NCBI GenBank assembly: GCA_016716665.1
Contig: JADJVH010000005.1
Span: 62,001-126,000 of the forward strand
Reading direction: 5' to 3'
Source: Candidatus Opimibacter iunctus
Lineage (GTDB): Bacteria > Bacteroidota > Bacteroidia > Chitinophagales > Saprospiraceae
DNA: 64,000 nucleotides
Part shown: positions 11,901 through 20,427 of the stretch, piece after piece
How the letters are laid out: the number at the start of each line of letters is the position of its first letter
How positions within the stretch are numbered: the first letter of the stretch is position 1
Made by a program: the position numbers and the translations under genes
The notes under the pieces: generated by a model
Database searches by the model: none
What the model was told of the DNA's origin: nothing
Seen by the model: the letters and a program-made list of their open reading frames with translations, nothing else

Positions 11901-13501
11901 ACTGTGCTACCTGCCACAGCCAGAATGCATGGCAGCCGGCAAGCTTTAACCACGATGTTCAGTTTTTCCCAATCTATAGTGGAGAGCATCAAGGGGAGTG
12001 GGATCAGTGTATTGATTGTCACACCAACCCAAATGATTATTCGGTATTTACGTGTATCACCTGTCACGCCAATCCGGAGACCAACGAACAACATAATGGG
12101 GTCAATGGATACGCGTACAACAGTACACTATGCCTGGCCTGCCACCCTACAGGAAGCACAGAGGGTATGTTTAGCCACAATCAATCGAATTTCCCGCTGA
12201 CGGGATCACACACTTCGGTAGATTGCCTTGATTGCCATGCTGCCGGTTTTGAGGGAACACCTACAGAATGCAGTGCGTGCCACATCACAGACTTTAACCA
12301 GTCCACCAATCCAAACCATGTGGCTCTTAACATACCAACGGATTGCGCCTCATGCCATACGACAGCACCGGATTGGAACCCGGCCACATTTGCCATACAC
12401 AACAATTACTATCAGCTCAACGGAGCCCACGCCCTGATCGCGGACCAGTGTGTAACCTGTCACAATGGGGATTATAACAACACCCCAAGTACGTGTGCAG
12501 GGTGTCATCAATCAGACTACAACCAGACCACTACACCATCGCACATCGCGCTTAATTTTTCAACAAACTGTGCATCCTGTCATACCGAGTCCGCGTGGTC
12601 TCCGGCCGCCTATACAGATCATGATGGCCAGTACTTCCCGATCTATAGCGGCGGGCACGAAGGCGTGTGGGATCAGTGTACAGATTGTCATACCAATCCA
12701 AGCAATTATTCGATCTATACTTGTGTCACCTGTCACGCCAGTTCGGAGACGGGTCAGCAGCACAACGGAGTCAATGGCTATTTTTATGAAAACTCAGCCT
12801 GCCTGGCCTGTCATCCAACCGGAGATTCACAGGGATCATTTAATCACAACGAATCTAACTTCCCGCTGACCGGGGCACATGTAAGTGTGAGTTGTGTGGA
12901 ATGCCACGCCACCGGATATCAGAACACACCAACCGAATGTGATGCCTGCCATACGCCGGACTACAACCAGGCAAGCAACCCAAATCACGTTTCATTGGGG
13001 CTGTCAACAGATTGCGTTACATGCCATACTACAGCACCTAACTGGAACCCGGCGGACTTTCCAAATCACAATGATTATTATCCGTTATTAGGAGCGCATG
13101 CAGCGATATCAGACCAATGTGCGAGCTGTCATAATGGAAACTATAACAACACCCCAAACACTTGTGTAGGGTGTCACCTTACTGATTATAACCAGACTAA
13201 TGATCCGGATCACCAGGCAGCACAGTTTCCAACCACCTGTAATACCTGTCACTCCCAAAACGCCTGGTCACCATCCACCTGGAACCATGATGATCTCTAT
13301 TTCCCGATCTACAGCGGGTCGCACAACGGAGAGTGGAATCAATGCAGCCAATGCCATACCAACCCAAATAATTACTCAGTTTTTACGTGTCTCACCTGTC
13401 ACCAACAAAACTCAACAAACCAGGATCATCAAGGCGTCAATGGTTACCAGTACAACAGTAACGCATGCCTTGCATGTCATCCGGACGGAGAAGGAGATTA
13501 A
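8918..13501 (+). CDS. Giant multiheme c-type cytochrome (~61 CxxCH)
   Basis: An intact 1,527-residue paralogue of the preceding gene. Residues 1-22 form a signal peptide (FLCGVLLVFTMVHSYAQ). By hand count there are 61 CxxCH motifs and no CxxxCH variants. The first part aligns motif for motif with the preceding protein (CDACH-SESW or SDSW, DCKQCH or DCRQCH, CTSCHLDIH, CARCH, CIECHKVDAFEW). The YFPIYSG landmark occurs six times, at hemes 11, 20, 29, 41, 50 and 59, so units carry nine hemes except one of twelve, which has an extra three-heme block. It ends with CLACHPDGEGD. AAGGAG lies at 8894-8899 before the start but rather far from it. The beta-barrel gene starts 16 nt after its stop, so the two are probably co-transcribed. 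It could be a wire-like or capacitor cytochrome; localisation is not shown by the sequence. Confidence 0.93.
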   Translation: MRGINWFLCGVLLVFTMVHSYAQSPHGKDFKVSCDACHTSDSWSVSTDSIFFNHDSTRFALEGQHEVIDCRQCHTTLAFTETETKCTSCHLDIHQLSVGDDCARCHNSKSWLVDNITDLHRQNSFPLQGAHAVANCSECHISDTDLRFDPLNTDCFSCHQEDFVATTEPNHEAAGFSINCIECHKVDAFEWTGTGINHDFFPLTQGHDIDECSRCHTTGTDYTQLSPECITCHEGDYMATNNPNHQSLNFSTDCASCHSTQPGWKPADYKEHDDQYFPIYSGAHNGAWDNCVDCHKDPNNYAEFTCITCHSNPGTDNEHNEVFGYSYTSTACLACHPNGRSEGAFNHDNTNFGLTGAHITVECVSCHSNGFTGTPTSCDACHITDFDQATNPYHNHLGLSTDCATCHTTAPDWNPATFANHNDFYVLNGAHATIANECASCHHGDYNNTPTTCVGCHQTDYDQTTNPSHTASAFSTDCISCHTETAWTPATLDHDGQYFPIYSGAHEGQWDQCIDCHTTPGTFEEFTCITCHANPETNEQHNGVSGYQYDNAACLACHPTGSADGAFDHNTTAFPLTGAHNTVECVMCHANGYEGTPTACEACHTMDYNLSLNPNHTALGFSTACVTCHTTEPGWSPARLDNHNDYYVLNGAHSTIATQCASCHNGDYNNTPNTCVGCHQQDYNQTTDPSHIASQFSLDCATCHSESAWVPSTFDHDNKSFPIYSGKHRGKWDQCVDCHTTPGNYSIFTCITCHANPETNQEHNGVNGYVYNSTACLACHPTGSEAMNFDHNTTAFPLTGAHVTSTCLECHAAGFEGTSTDCISCHTEDFNQSANPNHTALGLSTACTTCHTTETGWAPANFQNHNDYYVIAGAHVTIANQCASCHNGDYTNTPNTCAGCHQDNYTQTTNPNHTALQFSNECTTCHTQSAWIPASFPNHNDFYPLEGAHAVIANECAMCHTGNYNNTPNTCVGCHLDNYNQTTNPSHTASGFGTDCATCHSQNAWQPASFNHDVQFFPIYSGEHQGEWDQCIDCHTNPNDYSVFTCITCHANPETNEQHNGVNGYAYNSTLCLACHPTGSTEGMFSHNQSNFPLTGSHTSVDCLDCHAAGFEGTPTECSACHITDFNQSTNPNHVALNIPTDCASCHTTAPDWNPATFAIHNNYYQLNGAHALIADQCVTCHNGDYNNTPSTCAGCHQSDYNQTTTPSHIALNFSTNCASCHTESAWSPAAYTDHDGQYFPIYSGGHEGVWDQCTDCHTNPSNYSIYTCVTCHASSETGQQHNGVNGYFYENSACLACHPTGDSQGSFNHNESNFPLTGAHVSVSCVECHATGYQNTPTECDACHTPDYNQASNPNHVSLGLSTDCVTCHTTAPNWNPADFPNHNDYYPLLGAHAAISDQCASCHNGNYNNTPNTCVGCHLTDYNQTNDPDHQAAQFPTTCNTCHSQNAWSPSTWNHDDLYFPIYSGSHNGEWNQCSQCHTNPNNYSVFTCLTCHQQNSTNQDHQGVNGYQYNSNACLACHPDGEGD

Positions 13502-13517
13502 CAGACCAAGAGTGAAT

Positions 13518-15137
13518 ATGATGAGGCACCTATTTCTTACGCTATTATTGGTATGGAGCGGTATATCTGTTTCCGCCCAATCCGCCACGGATACACTCGG
13601 TGGAGAAGTGTCCTTTAAGACATCACAGAGTATCTATGTAAAGTTTCCATCCACGAAAGCAATTGCCGTGGGGGATACTTTGTTCCTGCTCAAGGAGGAA
13701 TCACTGATACCAGCCGTATTGGTGAAAAACACCTCATCTACTTCATGTGTAGGTGTGCCGCTGACGGATCTGCCCCTGGACAAGGGCGTCAAAATCATTG
13801 CGAAAGTAAAGGTAGCTCCTGCACAGACGACAGCGGACTCTACAGGAGTAAGCTCACCGCTCACCAACAAGATAGAGGAGATCACAACCACAGAGCCGGT
13901 AGAAAAAGAAGAGCCGAAGGTCATCACTGAAAAATCGGATACCAAAGGACGGTTGATGGCTGCGGCCTATATCAATTTTGGTGAAAATCCACTCAGCAAC
14001 AAGCAACGTATGCGGTATACGCTGAACTTTAATTCACGCCGCATAGGGCAGACAGGACTGTCCGCTGAAGCGTATATGTCTTTCCGCAACACGTTAGGCG
14101 AGTGGCAGGAGGTGCAGGACAACTTTAAGAAAGCGTTTAAGGTATATTCCCTTGCCCTGGAATATGACTTTGGCAAGGGAACACGGGTCTGGGCAGGAAG
14201 GAAAGTCAACTTTAATATTTCCAACATAGGCGCCATCGATGGCGTCCAGGCAGAGAAAAAATGGAAAAAGGCTACAGTAGGGGCGTTTGCCGGCTCGAGA
14301 CCTGACCTGACAGATTATGGTTATAACCCCAAGCTATTTCAATACGGCGCATATGTCGGAAACCTGGTCGAAGGCAAGAATGGGACCATGCAGAACACAC
14401 TGGCATTTGTCGAACAGAAGTATAACGGAATGACCGATCGCCGGTTTGCGTATTTCCAGCATCTCAACTCCATGATCAAGCGCGTGTCCATCTTCACGTC
14501 ATTTGAGTTTGACCTGTACCAGTTTCTTAACGGCCAACCCAAAAGCACTTTTGACATCACAAGCATCTATTTTTCCCTTAGATACAGGGTGTCAGACAAG
14601 CTTTCGTTTTTTGGCTCCTATGATGCACGTAACAATGTCATCTACTATGAGAGCTACAAAAACTTTATAGATCAATTACTTGAAGAAGAAACCCGCCAGG
14701 GATTCCGGTTTAGCTTTAATTACCGCCCCTGGAAGAAAATAACCATTGGCTCAAATGCGGGCTATCGCTATCAGATCAACAACCCTGGTGTATCCAAGAA
14801 CCTGAACACCTATGTCACGGTCTCGAGAATACCCGGTCTGCAGCTTGCGGCTACCGCCTCCGTATTGCTCATCGAATCTGCCTATCTCAACGGGACGATC
14901 TATGGCCTCCGGCTGTCAAGGGATATCATCAAAGGAAAATTATTTGGCGAGCTGGAATTCAGAACCGTCCAGTATAAGTACAAAAACGTGGAAATTCCGC
15001 TTAACCAATCTATTTTTGGGACGAATTTGTCCTGGCGGATCAGCAAACTATTCTCTTTTTCGCTGAACTACGAAGGGGAGCTCCAAAACAAGAAAGTAAA
15101 CAGCAGAATCTATACTAATATCATTCAACGATTTTAA
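13518..15137 (+). CDS. Outer-membrane beta-barrel protein linked to the cytochromes
   Basis: 539 residues from ATG 13518, which is followed at once by a second ATG. A signal peptide (HLFLTLLLVWSGISVSAQ) leads to a domain of about 110 residues ending in a Thr/Glu/Lys-rich linker. The rest consists of alternating amphipathic strands rich in Tyr and Phe (for example RMRYTLNFNSRRIG, VYSLALEYDFGKGT, LSFFGSYDARNNVIYYES) and ends in a terminal Phe (NIIQRF), typical of outer-membrane barrels. There are no CxxCH motifs. Its place directly after a 61-heme cytochrome resembles the porin partner of porin-cytochrome conduits, but I do not recognise a named family; a barrel with another role is possible. 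Confidence 0.75.
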   Translation: MMRHLFLTLLLVWSGISVSAQSATDTLGGEVSFKTSQSIYVKFPSTKAIAVGDTLFLLKEESLIPAVLVKNTSSTSCVGVPLTDLPLDKGVKIIAKVKVAPAQTTADSTGVSSPLTNKIEEITTTEPVEKEEPKVITEKSDTKGRLMAAAYINFGENPLSNKQRMRYTLNFNSRRIGQTGLSAEAYMSFRNTLGEWQEVQDNFKKAFKVYSLALEYDFGKGTRVWAGRKVNFNISNIGAIDGVQAEKKWKKATVGAFAGSRPDLTDYGYNPKLFQYGAYVGNLVEGKNGTMQNTLAFVEQKYNGMTDRRFAYFQHLNSMIKRVSIFTSFEFDLYQFLNGQPKSTFDITSIYFSLRYRVSDKLSFFGSYDARNNVIYYESYKNFIDQLLEEETRQGFRFSFNYRPWKKITIGSNAGYRYQINNPGVSKNLNTYVTVSRIPGLQLAATASVLLIESAYLNGTIYGLRLSRDIIKGKLFGELEFRTVQYKYKNVEIPLNQSIFGTNLSWRISKLFSFSLNYEGELQNKKVNSRIYTNIIQRF

Positions 15138-15206
15138 CACCCAATCCTTTTCCTGACAAGAGGAGAAAATACCGTATCTTAAAACAGTAAAAAACTAAAA
15201 CGTAAC

Positions 15207-15968
15207 ATGAAAATCAATATTCTGGCTATTGCATTTGTAGCACTTCTGGCAGCATGCGATTCAAAGCCCAAAGTCATCGAAGCAGTAGATACTACTACAG
15301 AGGCCCAGCAACCCATGGAAGATGCCTCTGCGACGATGTTGCACAAAGTGGTTGTAGAGGAAATATTGCCAACCTCCAAGTATACCTATCTCAACGTTTC
15401 GGAAGATGGCCAGATGACCTGGATTGCGATCCCGAAAATGGACGTGAAGAAGGGAGGCACCTATTATTACCGTGGAGGATTGAAAAAGACCAATTTCAAG
15501 AGCGTGGAATATGACCGGGTTTTTGAAACGCTTTACCTGGTTTCCGGCATAAGTGAAGATCCCGGTATGGGCGGTGGCAGCATGAGTGGATCAGGAGGGA
15601 TGACCGGAGGAAGTCCACACGGCGATGGAGGAGAGGATGTACAGCTTGAACAAAAGACCAAGATTGAGCCTGTGTCCGGAGGCATCACTATTGCTGAATT
15701 GCTTCAAAACCGCGCCAAATACGAAGGCAAAACGGTTCGTATCAAGGGCCGTTGTGTAAAACTCAACAATATGATCATGAGCCGCAACTGGATACACCTG
15801 CAGGATGGTTCGATGAAAGACAAGGCAATAGACCTTACCGTGACCACTACCGATAATATCGCCCTGGGTTCCATTGTCGCCCTGGAAGGTGTAATCGCCC
15901 TTAACAAGGACTTTGGGGCAGGGTACAAATATGATATCATCATGGAGGAAGCCAAGCTGATCCCATAA
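15207..15968 (+). CDS. Exported OB-fold lipoprotein, NrfJ-like
   Basis: 253 residues. A lipobox (LLAAC, Cys 16) predicts a lipid anchor. Residues 45-115 (VVVEEILPTSKYTYLNVSE, then WIAIP and YYYRGG) resemble the exported OB-fold or NrfJ-like domain often found with multiheme cytochromes and heme-handling genes. A Gly/Met/Ser/His-rich linker follows (around 118-140, MGGGSMSGSGG and SPHGDGG). A second OB-like segment (160-253: ELLQNRAKYEGKTVRIKGR, WIHLQDGS) closes the protein. It lies 69 nt after the barrel gene and 66 nt before the heme lyase, so a role in cytochrome assembly or in the conduit is likely. The linker might bind metal; that is only a guess. Confidence 0.75.
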   Translation: MKINILAIAFVALLAACDSKPKVIEAVDTTTEAQQPMEDASATMLHKVVVEEILPTSKYTYLNVSEDGQMTWIAIPKMDVKKGGTYYYRGGLKKTNFKSVEYDRVFETLYLVSGISEDPGMGGGSMSGSGGMTGGSPHGDGGEDVQLEQKTKIEPVSGGITIAELLQNRAKYEGKTVRIKGRCVKLNNMIMSRNWIHLQDGSMKDKAIDLTVTTTDNIALGSIVALEGVIALNKDFGAGYKYDIIMEEAKLIP

Positions 15969-16034
15969 GCCCAACATCAGACAATACATTCACTCATCAT
16001 ATTGGTCAAGGCCCACTCAGAAAGCCTACGTTCT

Positions 16035-19000
16035 ATGAAAACCATTTATAACAAATTATTTTCCACCACTGCGGCTGGATTCTATATGATCGTTTTTGCT
16101 GTTGCGATTGGTGCCGCCACATTTATTGAAAATGATTATGGGACCAGTGCAGCACAGAAAGTCATTTTCAAGGCCGGCTGGTTTGAGCTGTTGCTCGTGC
16201 TTTTTGGCCTTTCTATCCTCGCAAACATATTCAGGTTCAGGATGGTGCAGCAAAAGAAGTGGAGTACCCTTGCGTTTCATGCAGCCATCCTTATTATTCT
16301 CATTGGTGCCGGCGTAACCCGCTATTTCAGCTATGAGGGGACCATGCATATCAGGGAGGATAGTACGTCAAATGAAATGGTGCTATCCGATACCTATCTC
16401 CTGTTTGAAGCCCGCCAGAATGGCAAAGCCTATCGCTTTGATGAAAAAGTAAACTTTGCCAGCCTGGGCAAAAACAAGTTTAAAGAGACCTACCAGATAG
16501 GTAACGATGTCATAGACGCAGAACTGGAGGCCTTTATTCCTAATCCTGAGAATGTCCTGGAGCCGTCTGCCACGGGTGTTCCGATTATCAAGATTGTTAT
16601 CGGCGGAAACAACGGAAGGGAGGAGTATTACCTCAAGGACAAGGATTATGAAAACTTCAACGGCTCATGGTTCAATTTTGGAAACCCCGAGCGACCAGAA
16701 GCATTTAACATATACTATCGAAATGATTCTTTAGTGCTCAAATCTCCCGAGGTGCTGGCCCACATGGTCATGGCAACCCAAAAGAGAGATACGGTTTATC
16801 CTGGTGTTTTTACACCGCTGGTGGTGAGATCGCTTTATACGGGAAGCAATGGAAATTTTGCAATTGGCGATTTCAATCCGAGCGCGGAACTGATGATGAG
16901 GTCTTCGGGACCCAAGATGAAGAGTGAAAGCGTTGCGGCCTTGAAAATGAAAATCAGCATTAATGGCCAACCCTCTGAAGTGTTTATATACGGCAACAAG
17001 GGCATGGAAGGCGAACCAGAGGTGGTGAAGGGAGGCAATACAGAACTTGCAGTATCCTATGGTGCAAAGCGAATCCAATTGCCTTTTGGCCTCAAGCTTC
17101 GTGACTTTATCCTGGACAAATATCCCGGAACGGAGAGTGCCTCTTCCTATGCCAGCGAAGTGACACTCATTGATCCAAGAGAAAATCTAAACCGGGACCA
17201 GCGGATTTACATGAACAATATTCTTGACTATGGAGGGTACCGATTTTTTCAATCTTCATATGACCAGGACGAGTTAGGTACGGTATTGAGTGTAAATCAC
17301 GATTTCTGGGGAACCTGGATTTCCTACATAGGGTATATCATGCTGACCCTGGGCATGGTGCTGACCCTTTTTCATAAGCGCAGCAGGTTTGTAGAGCTTT
17401 CCAACAGGCTCAAGGATATGCATATGACGGATAAGCCCGGCTCTGTAGCAAGGATGATATTGCTCCTGATGTTTGTGTTGCCAGTCAACCAATATGCCAA
17501 CAATGTTGACGAACATCAACTCCATGTGATCTCCAAGGAACACGCTGCTCAGTTTGGCCGGTTGCTGGTTCAGGATCAGAAAGGAAGGATGAAACCCATG
17601 AATACCCTGGCTAGTGAGGTACTCCGGAAAATTGCCAGGAAGGAGAGTGTATTTGGGTTGACCTCGGACCAGGTATTTCTGGGGATGACATTATATCCTG
17701 AAGAGTGGGTACAACAACCCATTATTAAAATCGGAACGCAGGAGGAAATCAGGAAACTACTACCTACGGCAGGTGAGTTGGCTTCGTTTAATGATTTTTT
17801 CTCTGCCAGCGGACAATATCTGCTGAGGGACCAGGTAAGGAAAGCGTATAGCCTGCAACCTATAGATCGATCGATGTTTGACAAGGACATCATGAAAATA
17901 GATGAGCGCGTCAATATCTGCAACATGATCTTCAGCGGCAGCATGGCCAGGATATATCCGGTGGAAAACCATCCTACGGATCAATGGATAACACCCGCCG
18001 ATGCGCTGCATCCTACTGAGGGTCTTATACCCGCACCGTTTATCCAAAGTTTTTTCAATGAGTATGTACTAGCCGTTCAGGATGCAGTCTCTTCACAAGA
18101 GTGGACGGAAGCCAATAAAAAGCTTGAAACCCTGCATCAATATCAACAACAAAAAGGAGGAGAACTGTTGATATCACAGACCAAGGTGGACATGGAAATC
18201 CTGCTCAACAAGATGGATGTGTTTTCAAGGCTGACATCGATATATGGTTTGCTGGGCCTGGTATTCCTGATTTTGTTTTTTGCCAAGGTCTTTAAGCCTG
18301 AACTGAACATGAGGCGGCCTACCCAGATCGCGACCATCCTGTTGGCTGCAAGCTTTATTGCACATACCGCAGGGCTTGCCATTCGTTGGTATGTTTCCGG
18401 CAGGGCGCCCTGGAGTAATGGGTATGAGTCTATGATCTACATTGGATTTACCACCGTGCTTGCAGGATTGATCTTTACCAGGAAATCTCTTGGGGGACTG
18501 ACCGCTACCTCGATATTGGCATCTACTATCCTGATGGTTGCCGGACTAAGCTGGCTTGATCCGGAAATCACTCCGCTGGTCCCTGTATTGAAATCATATT
18601 GGTTGACGATTCACGTATCCCTTGAAGCAGGCAGCTATGGCTTTCTGATGCTCGGGGCCATCATAGGTTTGTTAAACCTGGTATTGATGATATTCCTCTC
18701 CCCGAAGAATGAGGCAAGGATATTCCGGACGATAAAGGAGATGTCTTACATCAGTGAGATGACATTGTATGGTGGCTTGCTGATGGTCAGCACCGGAACC
18801 TATCTCGGCGGTGTATGGGCCAATGAGTCATGGGGAAGATACTGGGGATGGGATGCCAAAGAAACGTGGGCGCTGGTGACTACCCTGGTGTATGCATTTA
18901 TATTGCACATGCGATTTATCCCGGGGCTCAGGGGTAACTATGCGTTTAGTGTAGCATCACTCTTTGGGTTTGCATCTGTCATGATGACCTATTTTGGGGT

Positions 19001-19139
19001 CAACTATTATCTGTCAGGTCTTCACTCTTATGCAGCCGGTGATCCGGTGCCTATGCCGCCATCAGTCTATTATACAGCCGCTGTGTTTACAACGATCAGT
19101 TTGCTGGCGTACTGGAAGTACAAGAAATATAAAACGTAG
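16035..19139 (+). CDS. ccsBA: Fused System II cytochrome c heme lyase CcsBA (ResB-CcsA)
   Basis: 1,034 residues from ATG 16035; the frame is open from TTG 16002, but ATG 16035 begins just before the first membrane segment. The N-terminal half is ResB/CcsB-like, with three membrane segments near residues 15-95, a large periplasmic domain and a fourth segment near 430-450. The C-terminal third is CcsA, with several membrane helices and the tryptophan-rich WWD signature (WGRYWGWDAKETW, around 932-945). Histidines in HTAGLAIRW, LTIHVSLEAGS and GLHSYAAG are in the places expected for heme ligands. The enzyme passes heme to apocytochromes at the periplasmic face and forms the thioethers at CxxCH. 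Location at the end of the cytochrome cluster suits the exceptional heme demand of its neighbours. Confidence 0.93.
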   Translation: MKTIYNKLFSTTAAGFYMIVFAVAIGAATFIENDYGTSAAQKVIFKAGWFELLLVLFGLSILANIFRFRMVQQKKWSTLAFHAAILIILIGAGVTRYFSYEGTMHIREDSTSNEMVLSDTYLLFEARQNGKAYRFDEKVNFASLGKNKFKETYQIGNDVIDAELEAFIPNPENVLEPSATGVPIIKIVIGGNNGREEYYLKDKDYENFNGSWFNFGNPERPEAFNIYYRNDSLVLKSPEVLAHMVMATQKRDTVYPGVFTPLVVRSLYTGSNGNFAIGDFNPSAELMMRSSGPKMKSESVAALKMKISINGQPSEVFIYGNKGMEGEPEVVKGGNTELAVSYGAKRIQLPFGLKLRDFILDKYPGTESASSYASEVTLIDPRENLNRDQRIYMNNILDYGGYRFFQSSYDQDELGTVLSVNHDFWGTWISYIGYIMLTLGMVLTLFHKRSRFVELSNRLKDMHMTDKPGSVARMILLLMFVLPVNQYANNVDEHQLHVISKEHAAQFGRLLVQDQKGRMKPMNTLASEVLRKIARKESVFGLTSDQVFLGMTLYPEEWVQQPIIKIGTQEEIRKLLPTAGELASFNDFFSASGQYLLRDQVRKAYSLQPIDRSMFDKDIMKIDERVNICNMIFSGSMARIYPVENHPTDQWITPADALHPTEGLIPAPFIQSFFNEYVLAVQDAVSSQEWTEANKKLETLHQYQQQKGGELLISQTKVDMEILLNKMDVFSRLTSIYGLLGLVFLILFFAKVFKPELNMRRPTQIATILLAASFIAHTAGLAIRWYVSGRAPWSNGYESMIYIGFTTVLAGLIFTRKSLGGLTATSILASTILMVAGLSWLDPEITPLVPVLKSYWLTIHVSLEAGSYGFLMLGAIIGLLNLVLMIFLSPKNEARIFRTIKEMSYISEMTLYGGLLMVSTGTYLGGVWANESWGRYWGWDAKETWALVTTLVYAFILHMRFIPGLRGNYAFSVASLFGFASVMMTYFGVNYYLSGLHSYAAGDPVPMPPSVYYTAAVFTTISLLAYWKYKKYKT

Positions 19140-19182
19140 AGACACTGAAGGGATCCGTAGCTCACTGCTGCTAGGATTTGTT

Positions 19183-20241
19183 TCAAAAGAGTTGATCAGT
19201 CATCCCGACAATCATTTTTGGCCGGGCCAGTTTCTCTATAGATTTGCTTGTCGCCCAGGTACCAGGCTTTGTTTTTAAAGTTGGTGCTGAAGTCAGGTGG
19301 ATGTGGTGAAACCGTCCGATGATGGTCTGGTGGGATAGCAACTGTTGCTGAGGAGGAGAAGAGCTTACAACTTCCAGCGCGGCATGGCCGACAAGCGTGT
19401 TTACAAAAGAAATGAATTGTGCCTTTGAAGGGGCCCGTTGAGAATTACTTTCCAGCAAGGGCGGAGTGTATAATCCCTGCCAGATATCTTTTCCATCCCG
19501 CTGCTGTAAAAGTATTTTTCCATTCCAATGCAGGACGACAAAGTGGAAGTGACGCAAGGTGTTTGATTTCTTCTTTGAGCGCAACGGCAGGTCACTCACC
19601 ATGCTGTGTTGAAGTGCGTAGCATCTTGTCGAAAGCGGACAGGTTGCACAACCGGGATTCTTTGGTTTGCAGACGATAGCGCCAAAATTCATGATCGCCT
19701 GGTTGAATTCTGCCGGTGAAGAACCCTTCATAAAACCGGATGCTATCTGACGAATCTGTTCATGTACCGGAGCATCATCAATAGAGGAGGTGATTCCTGA
19801 AAAACGGGCAATCACTCTCTTGACATTGCCATCTACAACAGGATAAGGAAGGCCATAAGCGAAAGAAGCTATCGCTGCAGCGGAGTATGGCCCGACACCG
19901 GGCAGGGAAAGCAATCCATCATAGCTGAGGGGAAACACACCGTTTAAATCATCAACAACATACCGGGCCGCCTTGTGTACATTTCTCGCACGCGAATAAT
20001 ATCCCAGCCCCTGCCAATACCGGAGCACCTCATCAGTGGATGCGGCTGCTAATTTCTGAACAGAAGGAAACCGCTTAATGAAAGCGAGATAATAGGGTGT
20101 ACCCTGTTCGATGCGGGTCTGTTGCATGATGATTTCGGAGATCCAGATGTGATATGGATCACGTGGTCCATCATCCCAGGGTAGAGGACGTGGAGATTCA
20201 TTGTGCCAGTCTAAGAGATGTCTTGCAAAAAATGAAGGCAT
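19183..20241 (-). CDS. mutY: A/G-specific adenine glycosylase MutY
   Basis: 352 residues. It removes adenine mispaired with 8-oxoguanine in base-excision repair. Visible marks are the catalytic Glu36 (SEIIMQQT), the helix-hairpin-helix loop LPGVGPYS at 113-120, the catalytic Asp137 (VVDGN) and the 4Fe-4S cluster cysteines 191, 198, 201 and 207 with spacing C-x6-C-x2-C-x5-C. A MutT-like C-terminal domain follows from about 225 (FHFVVLHWNGKILLQQR). Length is normal. It converges on the heme lyase gene with a 43-nt gap. Confidence 0.97.
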   Translation of the reverse strand: MPSFFARHLLDWHNESPRPLPWDDGPRDPYHIWISEIIMQQTRIEQGTPYYLAFIKRFPSVQKLAAASTDEVLRYWQGLGYYSRARNVHKAARYVVDDLNGVFPLSYDGLLSLPGVGPYSAAAIASFAYGLPYPVVDGNVKRVIARFSGITSSIDDAPVHEQIRQIASGFMKGSSPAEFNQAIMNFGAIVCKPKNPGCATCPLSTRCYALQHSMVSDLPLRSKKKSNTLRHFHFVVLHWNGKILLQQRDGKDIWQGLYTPPLLESNSQRAPSKAQFISFVNTLVGHAALEVVSSSPPQQQLLSHQTIIGRFHHIHLTSAPTLKTKPGTWATSKSIEKLARPKMIVGMTDQLF

Positions 20242-20427
20242 TCAGCAAAGCTATAAACGATAGTCTAACGATGGTTGGCGAAGCAAGCTTCGATCTGCAC
20301 ATAAACCTGATGGCGATCGTTAAGTGAATTGACCACGGCTTCGCGACCACGGTGGCCTCTGGCCACGACCACTCGCACCGAGATGTTTTATAAATTCAGG
20401 CTACCTATTACCCTGGAAAACAAAAAA

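Noticed and set aside
13200..13517. N-terminal extension of the barrel protein from 13200
   Set aside because: It overlaps the coding end of the 61-heme cytochrome in another frame and has no signal peptide; ATG 13518 gives a clean one.
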